64,000 nt of DNA from an uncultured Colwellia sp. Lineage in GTDB: Bacteria; Pseudomonadota; Gammaproteobacteria; Enterobacterales; Alteromonadaceae. Shown piece after piece: positions 28,501 through 37,100 of this stretch (the first letter of the stretch is position 1; every line of letters starts with the position of its first letter). Under the pieces are notes generated by a model that saw nothing but the letters and a program-made list of their open reading frames with translations, ran no database searches and was not told the origin of the DNA. The stretch is taken from positions 1-64,000 of the forward strand of contig CAJXYE010000007.1 of the NCBI GenBank assembly GCA_913063325.1, written 5' to 3'. Made by a program: the position numbers and the translations under genes.

Positions 28501-29232
28501 ATGATAAATATTAAAAATAATATTGATAAAATTAAAGCGCAAATTCAACAAGCTTGCCAACAAAATGGTCGATTAATTCCACTAATAAAATTGTCGAAGC
28601 CATTATTAGAGCAACCATCTCCAGTATCACTACTCGCTGTCAGTAAAACAAAGCCGGCATCACTGATTGAGCAAGCTTATCTCGCTGGCCAACATGACTT
28701 TGGTGAAAACTACTTACAAGAAGCGGTAGAAAAAATTGAACTGCTTGATCAGCTTTCGGATATAAATTGGCATTTTATTGGCCCAATACAATCAAATAAA
28801 ACGAAATTAATCGCCAGTAACTTTTCTTGGGTTCATAGTGTTGACAGAGAAAAAATTGCACTGCGCCTTAATCAACACCTCAATGATGATAATTGTCACA
28901 ATACTCCGCTAAACATTTGTTTACAAGTGAATATTAGCAATGAAGATTCAAAGTCAGGTATAACTATTGAGCAAGTTTTTTCTCTCGCTAGCGTAGTTGA
29001 TAATTGTGATAAACTTATTTTACGTGGTTTAATGGCTGTACCAGAAAAAAATGCATCTAAAGCCTGTTATGAGCAAATGCAGCAATTATTTATTGAACTA
29101 AAAAAACAATACCCCAGCGTTGATACTCTCTCTCTTGGTATGTCTAATGATTTAGATGAGGCTATAGCCCATGGCTCAACCATGGTGAGAATTGGTACTG
29201 CCATTTTTGGCGCTCGAACAATCAAAAATTAA
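28501..29232 (+). CDS. yggS: YggS/PLPBP family PLP-homeostasis protein
   Basis: This 243-residue protein is the single-domain, alanine-racemase-like PLP-binding protein that helps vitamin B6 balance and has no known catalytic reaction. The PLP-binding lysine is K49 in LLAVSKTKP. Other family marks are FGENYLQEA, WHFIGPIQSNK, and the phosphate-binding end LSLGMSNDLDEAIAHGSTMVRIGTAIFG. It heads the series yggS-proC-yggT, with an 18-bp gap to proC. The ATG at 28501 has no clear ribosome-binding site. Confidence 0.94.
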   Translation: MINIKNNIDKIKAQIQQACQQNGRLIPLIKLSKPLLEQPSPVSLLAVSKTKPASLIEQAYLAGQHDFGENYLQEAVEKIELLDQLSDINWHFIGPIQSNKTKLIASNFSWVHSVDREKIALRLNQHLNDDNCHNTPLNICLQVNISNEDSKSGITIEQVFSLASVVDNCDKLILRGLMAVPEKNASKACYEQMQQLFIELKKQYPSVDTLSLGMSNDLDEAIAHGSTMVRIGTAIFGARTIKN

Positions 29233-29249
29233 CTTGTAGGACTATCTTT

Positions 29250-30074
29250 ATGAACAAAATTTCCTTTATTGGTGCTGGCAATATGGCACGAGCGATTATT
29301 ATTGGCTTAGTCAACTCTGGTGTTTTAGCTAAAAACATCATGGTAGCGAATCCATCTGAAGAGAAAAGGCTCAAGCTAGCACAAGAATTTGGCGTTTTAC
29401 AAACCGATGATAATAATAAGGCCAGTGACTTTGCTGACGTGATTGTACTGTGTGTTAAACCACACTTTATCAGTGAAGTTTGTCAAAGAATAAGTCAAGA
29501 AATTGATATTACAGGTAAGCTCTTTATTTCAGTGGCTGCAGGCCGAACCGTTGAACAAGTTCAACAACCGCTAGTTCAAGGCAGTAACAAAGCTTTGCCT
29601 GCTTTAGTACGGGTAATGCCCAATACCCCTTCTCAACTAGGTTTAGGTATGAGTGGTCTATTTGCTTCAAACGAAGTAAGCATTGAGCAAAAATCTATTG
29701 CTGAAAAACTAATGAGCGCAGTAGGCAAGATAATTTGGCTCGACACCGAAGACCAGATTAACGATATTATTGCTGTTGCTGGCTCTGCGCCTGCGTACTT
29801 CTTCTTATTCATGGAAGCGATGGAAAAACAAGCACAGAGTTTAGGCTTTTCTGCCCAAGAAAGTCGTATGTTAGTTCAACAAACCGCGCTTGGGGCTGCA
29901 CAGATGGTAGCGCACAATGATGATGATGACATCAGCACTTTACGCGCCAATGTCACTTCAAAAGGCGGCGCAACACATGCTGCAATAGAGCAATTTAAAC
30001 ACGATGGTATGGAAGAAATGGTAAAAAATGCCATGAATGCCGCTATTGCTCGTGCTGAAGAGATGGCTAAATAA
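29250..30074 (+). CDS. proC: Pyrroline-5-carboxylate reductase
   Basis: ProC reduces pyrroline-5-carboxylate to proline with NAD(P)H. The 274-residue protein begins with the Rossmann motif GAGNMA at residues 8-13. It has VILCVKPH, VRVMPNTPSQLG and the C-terminal family signature with VTSKGGATHAAI. Length is normal. It lies between yggS and yggT, an arrangement shared with many gammaproteobacteria. Confidence 0.95.
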   Translation: MNKISFIGAGNMARAIIIGLVNSGVLAKNIMVANPSEEKRLKLAQEFGVLQTDDNNKASDFADVIVLCVKPHFISEVCQRISQEIDITGKLFISVAAGRTVEQVQQPLVQGSNKALPALVRVMPNTPSQLGLGMSGLFASNEVSIEQKSIAEKLMSAVGKIIWLDTEDQINDIIAVAGSAPAYFFLFMEAMEKQAQSLGFSAQESRMLVQQTALGAAQMVAHNDDDDISTLRANVTSKGGATHAAIEQFKHDGMEEMVKNAMNAAIARAEEMAK

Positions 30075-30117
30075 TTCATTTCACTGTTTAAACTTAAAAT
30101 TAATTAAAGGAAACTCC

Positions 30118-30663
30118 ATGGAAGCACTTATTTATTTGCTTAGATTCGCCTTCGACGCGTTGTTAATGATTTTGATCATTCGTGTATGGCTACAATGGGT
30201 TAAAGCTGACTTTTATAACCCATTAAGCCAATTTATTGTCAAAGTAAGCAACCCGCTGGTGGTACCCTTACGCAAAATCGTTCCGGGTTTAGGTGGTTTA
30301 GACTTAGCAACAGTATTAATTGCTTATGTCGTCGCTACGTTAAAGTTTGTAACTCTCGCAGCACTTTCAGGTGAAGGTTTAGGTGTGTTAGCCTTTTACA
30401 TTGGTTTATTAGTGTTATTAAAACAAGCTGGATTTCTACTGTTTGTTATTATGATTATCATGGCCATAATGAGTTGGGTTGTTCAGGGCTATAACTCGAC
30501 ATTAATGGTACTTAGCCAATTAACAGAACCTTTTTTAAACCCTATTCGTAAAATAATTCCGAATATGGGTGGATTAGATTTATCTATGTTGGTCGCTTTT
30601 TTATTGATGAATGTCATTAATATCTTACTTTCAAGCTCATTACCGTATTGGGCCGCGCTATAA
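30118..30663 (+). CDS. yggT: YggT family membrane protein
   Basis: The 181-residue protein consists of two tandem YGGT units, each with two membrane helices and the signature NPL..F..K.SNPLVVPLRKIVPGLGGLDLAT in the first and TEPFLNPIRKIIPNMGGLDLS in the second. The open frame starts at 30037 within proC, but the ATG at 30118 has AAAGGAAA ahead and gives the usual N-terminus MEALIYLLRFAFD. Members are linked to osmotic or cell-division functions in some bacteria; the role is not settled. Confidence 0.92.
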   Translation: MEALIYLLRFAFDALLMILIIRVWLQWVKADFYNPLSQFIVKVSNPLVVPLRKIVPGLGGLDLATVLIAYVVATLKFVTLAALSGEGLGVLAFYIGLLVLLKQAGFLLFVIMIIMAIMSWVVQGYNSTLMVLSQLTEPFLNPIRKIIPNMGGLDLSMLVAFLLMNVINILLSSSLPYWAAL

Positions 30664-30775
30664 AGCGAACTCTCCCTATATATTTCAAGGTAACTTACCT
30701 TTTGTTGGGTCTGTTCTATAATATAGGAATGAATAGAACAGTTCCAAATCCTCTGCAATTTTTTTGGAGAACAAC

Positions 30776-31216
30776 ATGAAAATTTCAATCATTAAACTAT
30801 TTATCGCGCTCAGCCTTAGCTTGTTTATGATGACCAGTGTTAGCGCTGAGAACATGAAAAAATTAGGCTCGATGAATGTACATTATATGGCTATTGGCTC
30901 AACATTTTTCACCCCTGAAATTGCTAAAGTCTATGGTATTACACGTAGTCGTTACAATGGCTTAATCAATATTTCAGTCTTGGATAACAGCCAAAAAGGT
31001 ATTCCTGCTAAAACGGTTAGTATTACCGGTAAAGCCAAAAATAACTTAGGTCAGTTTAAGGACTTGGATTTTAAAGAAGTTAAAGAGGGTAATGCTATTT
31101 ATTATCTTGCCCAGGTTAACTACAACAATGAAGAAACACTACATTTCGATATAATGATTAACGATGGCAAAGAAAAGCAGCAATTAAAATTTTCACAAAT
31201 TTTTTATGTTGATTAG
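30776..31216 (+). CDS. DUF4426 domain secreted protein
   Basis: The 146-residue protein has a signal peptide (hydrophobic segment about residues 7-22, cleavage likely after VSA). The mature sequence matches the DUF4426 family: LGSMNVHYMAIGSTFFTPEIAKVYGI near the start and a beta-rich remainder. An in-frame TTG lies at 30764; the ATG at 30776 with GGAG seven bases ahead is preferred. The family sits between yggT and rdgB in many gammaproteobacteria; function unknown. The TAG stop is created by insertion of a MITE: without it the sequence would read TAA. Confidence 0.88.
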   Translation: MKISIIKLFIALSLSLFMMTSVSAENMKKLGSMNVHYMAIGSTFFTPEIAKVYGITRSRYNGLINISVLDNSQKGIPAKTVSITGKAKNNLGQFKDLDFKEVKEGNAIYYLAQVNYNNEETLHFDIMINDGKEKQQLKFSQIFYVD

Positions 31217-31479
31217 GGTCTGTTGATCTTTCGAGATTACTTTTACAGTAACTTGTTTGGTATTTAGGCCAGGCAGAGTATGTGACGTGTAGCTGGCTAC
31301 TCGAACAGACGATAACGTAGACTAAATTTCAAACAAGTGCTGCCCTTTAGGGTTCATTTAAAACAAATTTACTCATTGTTGCTCACTTTTTTAATAGAAT
31401 GACTATGATACAAAGCTCGCGTCGCGATTAAATCCGTTTTAAATTGAATAAACTTTAACCCTGAAAGATCAACAGCCCC
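31216..31479. mobile_element. MITE-like element, family B, with TA target duplication
   Basis: A 264-bp non-coding element. The left end reads GGGTCTGTTGATCTTTC and the right end, on the other strand, GGGGCTGTTGATCTTTC, continuing with few mismatches to about 20 bp. TA dinucleotides flank both ends (31214-31215 and 31480-31481), as for elements moved by IS630/Tc1-mariner-type transposases. It is unrelated in sequence to the family A elements. It is inserted exactly at the stop codon of the DUF4426 gene and before that gene's terminator. Confidence 0.85.
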
Positions 31480-31508
31480 TAAGCTTTTATGGTTATTTTC
31501 TAAGTATC

Positions 31509-31534
31509 AAAGAGCCCTCACAGGCTCTTTTTTT
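31509..31534 (+). terminator. Terminator downstream of the DUF4426 gene and its MITE
   Basis: AAAGAGCC and GGCTCTTT enclose a six-base loop and run into TTTTTTT. It was probably close to the DUF4426 stop before the MITE inserted between them. Confidence 0.88.
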
Positions 31535-31627
31535 ATTGATAATTTTTAGCGAAATACCCGTATATAAGATAGAATAGCGCGATTAGAGCCCCGTTAATAA
31601 AATTAGAAACACTCACAGGTAATCCTC

Positions 31628-32239
31628 ATGTCAAAAGTTGTACTAGCCACTGGAAATCAAGGTAAAGTTAAAGAATTAGCCCATTTATTGGCTGAGCAAT
31701 CGATCGAAATAGTACCGCAAAGTGAGTTTGATGTGCCTGAAGTTGCAGAAACAGGCACTACCTTTGTAGAAAATGCCATCATTAAAGCCCGTCATGCGGC
31801 AAAAATCACCGGTTTACCCGCTATTGCTGATGACTCAGGTCTGGAAGTAGATGCGCTTAATGGTGCACCCGGTGTCTATTCAGCGAGATACGCGGCAGAT
31901 ATCACAGAAGGTCAGGTAACTGATGATGACAATACCAACAAGTTATTAGCTGCGTTAGCTAATACACCTGATGAGCAAAGAACGGCTCGTTTTCACTGTG
32001 TGTTGGTTTACATGAAACATGAAAATGACCCAACTCCAATTATTTGTCACGGAGTATGGCAAGGGACTATCAGCAGAGAGAAATTAGGTGAACAAGGCTT
32101 TGGTTATGATCCTGTATTTTGGCAAAACGATTTACAAATGTCTTCCGCGCAATTATCACGTGAAGTGAAGAATAAATTAAGCCACCGTGGTCAGGCATTG
32201 ACAAAGTTAGTTGAAAAACTAGCTATGACTGCAACCTAA
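31628..32239 (+). CDS. rdgB: XTP/dITP diphosphatase RdgB (HAM1 family)
   Basis: RdgB hydrolyses non-canonical purine triphosphates (XTP, dITP, ITP) to monophosphates, keeping them out of DNA and RNA. The 203-residue sequence shows LATGNQGKVKEL at the start, the FVENAIIKARHAA and ADDSGLEVDALNGAPGVYSARYA motifs, and GFGYDPVFW with SHRGQAL near the end. Length is normal. It leads rdgB-hemW-tadA, with a separate promoter likely after the upstream terminator. Confidence 0.95.
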   Translation: MSKVVLATGNQGKVKELAHLLAEQSIEIVPQSEFDVPEVAETGTTFVENAIIKARHAAKITGLPAIADDSGLEVDALNGAPGVYSARYAADITEGQVTDDDNTNKLLAALANTPDEQRTARFHCVLVYMKHENDPTPIICHGVWQGTISREKLGEQGFGYDPVFWQNDLQMSSAQLSREVKNKLSHRGQALTKLVEKLAMTAT

Positions 32240-32260
32240 CGTGAATTGAGCCTTTTAACT

Positions 32261-33427
32261 ATGTTAGATACCTTAGAAAACCAACCTCTTTCGCTTTATA
32301 TTCATATTCCATGGTGTGTGGAAAAATGTCCATATTGTGACTTTAATTCCCATGCCGTTAAAAGTGCAATTCCCGAGCAAGATTATGTGACAGCCTTGAT
32401 TGCCGATCTAGATGCCGATATTGAACGTTTTGCATTAAGCGAGCGAGCTTTACACTCAATATTTATTGGTGGTGGAACGCCAAGTTTATTTTCTGCCGAC
32501 TCAATTAAAAGCATAATAAAACAAACCCTTAGTCGTTTTTCTCATGAAGATGATATAGAAATTACCCTAGAGGCAAATCCTGGTACTGTTGAAGCCGATA
32601 AGTTTATTGGTTTTTTCGATGCAGGTGTTAATAGACTTTCTATCGGTGTACAAAGTTTTTCCTCTGATAAATTAATTAAACTTGGCCGAATTCATGATAG
32701 TGGCCAAGCGAAGACAGCGGCAAAACTAGCAACAGAAAGTGGCATGACAAGTTTTAATTTAGACTTAATGCATGGTTTACCCAACCAATCAGTCGATGAT
32801 GCCCTTGATGATTTAAAAACAGCTATCAGCCTCAATCCTAATCATATTTCTTGGTACCAGTTAACCATTGAGCCCAATACCATTTTTCATTCTAAACCGC
32901 CGAAGTTACCTGTAGATGATATTTTATGGGAAATTCAAGACCAGGGCGTAAAACTACTTAATGATGCAGGTTATCAGCAGTATGAAATTTCTGCTTACGC
33001 TAAACCCGGCTACCAATGCCAGCATAATTTAAATTATTGGCAATATGGTGATTACCTTGGCATTGGCTGTGGAGCTCATGGGAAAATAACGGATAGTCGA
33101 ACGCAGAAAATAATGAGAACGATTAAAGTAAAACACCCTAAAGGTTATTTAGATACCAGCCGTGATTACTTAGACCAATTATCAGAAGTTGATGAAAAAG
33201 AACGCCCTTTTGAGTTCATGATGAATCAACTAAGGCTGCACAGTACTTTTAGTATAAAACATTTCCAAACGAGCACAGGCTTGGGTATAGAGACAGTACT
33301 ACCACAGCTTACTCTGGCTAAAAATAAAGGCCTCATGGAAAATGAAGTCATAAGGAATGATGAATATTGGCATGTCACTACAACGGGGCAAAGATATTTG
33401 AATGACTTATTGGAAATCTTTTTATGA
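32261..33427 (+). CDS. hemW: HemW, radical SAM heme chaperone
   Basis: HemW is a radical-SAM protein, related to the coproporphyrinogen dehydrogenase HemN, that is thought to deliver heme to respiratory enzymes. The 388-residue protein has the iron-sulfur motif C19-x3-C23-x2-C26 in YIHIPWCVEKCPYCDFNSH, GGGTPSLF, LEANPGT and GVQSF. The HemW type is indicated by the cysteine motif lacking HemN's extra residue and by the rdgB neighbour. The frame opens at a TTG (32246); the ATG at 32261 is preferred. Its stop overlaps the tadA start by four bases. Confidence 0.92.
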   Translation: MLDTLENQPLSLYIHIPWCVEKCPYCDFNSHAVKSAIPEQDYVTALIADLDADIERFALSERALHSIFIGGGTPSLFSADSIKSIIKQTLSRFSHEDDIEITLEANPGTVEADKFIGFFDAGVNRLSIGVQSFSSDKLIKLGRIHDSGQAKTAAKLATESGMTSFNLDLMHGLPNQSVDDALDDLKTAISLNPNHISWYQLTIEPNTIFHSKPPKLPVDDILWEIQDQGVKLLNDAGYQQYEISAYAKPGYQCQHNLNYWQYGDYLGIGCGAHGKITDSRTQKIMRTIKVKHPKGYLDTSRDYLDQLSEVDEKERPFEFMMNQLRLHSTFSIKHFQTSTGLGIETVLPQLTLAKNKGLMENEVIRNDEYWHVTTTGQRYLNDLLEIFL

Positions 33428-34011
33428 CCGAGTCCTATTCACCTAACGTAAAGTCAGCACAAGCTAGTTATGTAGAAGATCATGATGAACACATTAACCA
33501 TGAAGAAGTTAGCCCTGAGCAAGCGCAGCTTGATAAAGCTTTTATGCAAAGAGCCTTTGAATTGGCACAACAAGCAGAGCAGCATGATGAAATACCGGTA
33601 GGTGCTGTGGTTGTTCATCAAGGAAAGGTTATAGCTGAAGGTTTTAATCAGTCGATTATGCTAAACGATCCCTCAAGCCATGCGGAAATGAATGCCATTA
33701 GAGAAGCAGGAGCATATCTTAATAACTACCGTCTGCTTGACTGTACTTTATATGTCACCCTTGAGCCCTGCCCTATGTGCGCGGGTTTATTAGTGCATAG
33801 TCGAATAAAGCGCTTGGTTTATGCTAGTGCTGATCTGAAAACAGGTGCCGCTGGTAGTGCTTTAAACTTAACAAATAGCCCACAATTAAACCACCAAATA
33901 GTAGTCAATTCTGGTGTAATGCAAGAAGATTGCAGCCAACTATTATCAGCATTTTTCAAGCGCCGTAGAAAAGAAAAAAAACAAGCTAAGCAGGCCGCTA
34001 AAAATGTCTAA
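33424..34011 (+). CDS. tadA: tRNA-specific adenosine deaminase TadA
   Basis: TadA deaminates A34 to inosine in tRNA-Arg(ACG), an essential wobble modification. The 195-residue protein has the zinc-binding deaminase motifs HAE (H86, proton shuttle E88) and PCPMC (C116, C119). It has an acidic N-terminal extension of about 37 residues compared with the minimal enzyme, and a basic tail (KRRRKEKKQAKQ). ATGA overlap with hemW indicates coupled translation. Confidence 0.94.
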   Translation: MTESYSPNVKSAQASYVEDHDEHINHEEVSPEQAQLDKAFMQRAFELAQQAEQHDEIPVGAVVVHQGKVIAEGFNQSIMLNDPSSHAEMNAIREAGAYLNNYRLLDCTLYVTLEPCPMCAGLLVHSRIKRLVYASADLKTGAAGSALNLTNSPQLNHQIVVNSGVMQEDCSQLLSAFFKRRRKEKKQAKQAAKNV

Positions 34012-34199
34012 TTGAGACTATACAAAGTTCCATAGAGATAACGCCTTCAAAAACAACCGCCAATTGATGGCGAATACTCGCTGCTGTGCTAACTTATAAG
34101 TATCGCTGTTTATTTTGTCTTTATGTGTTTCTCATTTCAACTCTGCCACTAAAAATCTAATAAGCACTTAAATCATCACTGGTTCATGGAAAGACATAT

Positions 34200-37100
34200 A
34201 TGTCGGCTTATATTGCTAATGATACCGAACAATTATCTACAGATAAGTCAGCGACTAAAAAATCATCAACTGAACCTTTACCACCATATCAAGTCCCACA
34301 ATTGACTAAAACAAAGAAGTTTTTTTTAGTCACCGTTATTGTACTTTGCCTACTGCCCATAACATTTAACCTGCTCGGCTTTAGCTTCGCTTCCCTTATT
34401 ATGCCACTTAATAGCAGTGAGCCCATAGTCGCTAACCATCTATTTTATGCTCTTTCTGGGGCTATTCAGCACACATTGTTAGAGTGGTCAGCGGTAGTAT
34501 TAGCGCTGCTGACTTTTGTTTTAGCACTGGTGCACTATCGAATTCATCGAGACATTGCCATTCCTATAATGGGCATGGCAATTTTTTGTGCAGGCTCAGT
34601 TGATGCATTTCACACACTAGCTGCAACCAGAATTATTTCAGCAGAAGCTGCAAATACTGATTTCATTCCTTTTACTTGGGCTTTGTCACGTATATTCAAT
34701 GCCACGATTATGATTATTGGCACCTTAATTTGTTTTGTACTTTACGCCAGAAAAAAACAAGCAGTTATAAATGAACCAAATGATAAAGATACCAAAAACT
34801 ACAGCAAAAAAGATTTTAAAATACTAGCAGCTATTGGACTTTGTTTTTTAAGTTTTGCTTATCTATCCGTACACATTGCCGCTAATAGTAGTCATTTACC
34901 ACAAACCATGTTTAAACAAGCCTTAATTACTCGTCCATATGATGTATTACCGTTAGGACTTTTTATTTTTGCTGGTAGTCTATTTATCAACTTATACAAA
35001 CAATTTCCTTCAATAGCTAAGTATGGTTTATTGCTAAGTGTTATCCCTGAAGTTACCACCCAACTGCATATGGCCTTTGGCTCCACCGCCCTATTTGATA
35101 ACCACTTTAACATTGCCCATAGCTTAAAAATCATTGCTTATGGCTGCGCTTTTTTGGGTTTACTTTTTGATTTAAAAGCAACATCAATAAATGGGGTAAC
35201 CCAAAGTAGCACTCAATCAACAGCCCAAGCTAAACTAGATAAACTAGATAAAAAAGCTAAACAAGCTAAACAAGCATTACAAGATAAGTTATTAGATGTT
35301 GGCCATGCCCGACACTCCATTAGCATGCAAATACCTATTGCTGCTTTTGTTTTAGTATTAAGTGTCTCTACTCTGGTGAGTTTTTTATTCTATTTTGAAA
35401 CACAACGCTTATTAACCCAACAAGCAAAAAGCGAGGTTGCCATAGAAAGTAACCTAGTAGACCCCATAATTGAGCAACTCTACAGCCAAGCTAATTCTGA
35501 TATTTTATTTTTGAGTAGAACTCCCCCAATTCAGGGCATGATAGAGTCACTCAAAAAAAATGATACACATAATTATCAATTATGGAAAAATAGAATAGAA
35601 CAAATATTCAGTGAGTTTCTCATAAATAAAGAGTTCGATTATCAAATTCGTTATATCGGTGTTGCCAATAATGGCCAAGAATTAGTTAATGTTCGTAACG
35701 ATAAGCAAAGCATCGTTATACCAACATCTCGTTTACAGCAAAAGTTAACCAGACCCTACTTCAAAGCAACTATTGACAAAGATCCCGGGCAAGTCTACTT
35801 TTCAAAAATAGAGTTAGCAAAAAATAATGGTAAAATTGAGCAGCCTAACAGAGCAGTTTTAAGGGTAGCCACACCTATATATGATCAAAGCTCAGGTGAA
35901 ATATTTGGTCTAATTATTATTAATTTAGATTTTGGTAACTTTATTGAGCACTTAAAAACAAAAGAGTTGAGCCAACTCTCATTTTACTTAACCAACGAAG
36001 CAGGTGATTTTGTTTCTCATCCTGACAACAATAAAACCTTTGGTTTTGATTTACAGCAAAGGTACTTAATACAAGACGAATTCCCTCAGTTAAAAATAGC
36101 TATCAGTGAACAATTACTCACGTTTCCTCTCAATAGCGTCACTATTAATGATCATAAATATCATGGCCATTTTCAACAGATAAATTTAAAACGTTTTGAT
36201 AACATTCACCTACTTAACTTGTTGATATTAAAAGACAGCACGGATATAGAGCAAACACTATCAGCTTATAGGATGCGCAGCTTATTACTGGGTAGTTCAT
36301 TAGCGCTTATAGCCCTAGCCATAGCAACTATTGCAGCAAAACGTATTGCTACACCATTACAGCAAATTACTCATAGTTTAGAAAACTATGAGAAATCAAA
36401 TCAGTTAAGTGCCCTACCAACCCAGAGTGATACAGAAATTGGAGTACTTGCACGAAGCTTTAGTAATTTATTTACCCAAATGCAGTTTGCTTTACATGAG
36501 CAAGAGCATTCAGCCTTATTAGCCAAACAAAGCTCGGAACAAATAAATGCTATTTTCTCTAGTGCAGCAGAAGGCTTTATTACCATCAACGAACAAGGTC
36601 GGATTATTTCGTTCAATCAGGCTGCACAAAAAATGTTTGGCTATAGCGAAGCTGAAGTTCTGAACAAAAACATCAATATGATGATGGTTGCTCGAGAAAG
36701 TACTAAGCATGATGGTTACCTAGACAAGTATGCACAGTCAGGCATTGCTCATATTATGGGTGTTGGCAGAAAACTAACTGCTTTGAAAAAATCGGGAGAA
36801 GTTTTCCCTATTCATTTGTCAATATCAAAAGTTTCCAGTGAAGAGGGCGTGGTCTTTACCGGAATTATCCGCGATATATCAAAAGAGGCACAGCTGGAGT
36901 TAGAGCAAGAGCAACACCAACATGCACTCATGGAAGTCAACGAGAGGGTAAACTTAGCGACGGATGCCGCAGGTATCGGCATTTGGCAGTATGACATAAA
37001 AAATGACAACCTTACCTGGGACAAGTGGATGCATAAAATATATGCAATATCGCCACAAGAATTTACCAGTCAACTTGTTGATTGGCAAAATGCCGTTCAT

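Noticed and set aside
35231-35285. Short tandem repeats in the histidine kinase gene
   Set aside because: They encode a lysine/alanine-rich linker (KLDKLDKKAKQAKQ) and look like ordinary low-complexity coding sequence.
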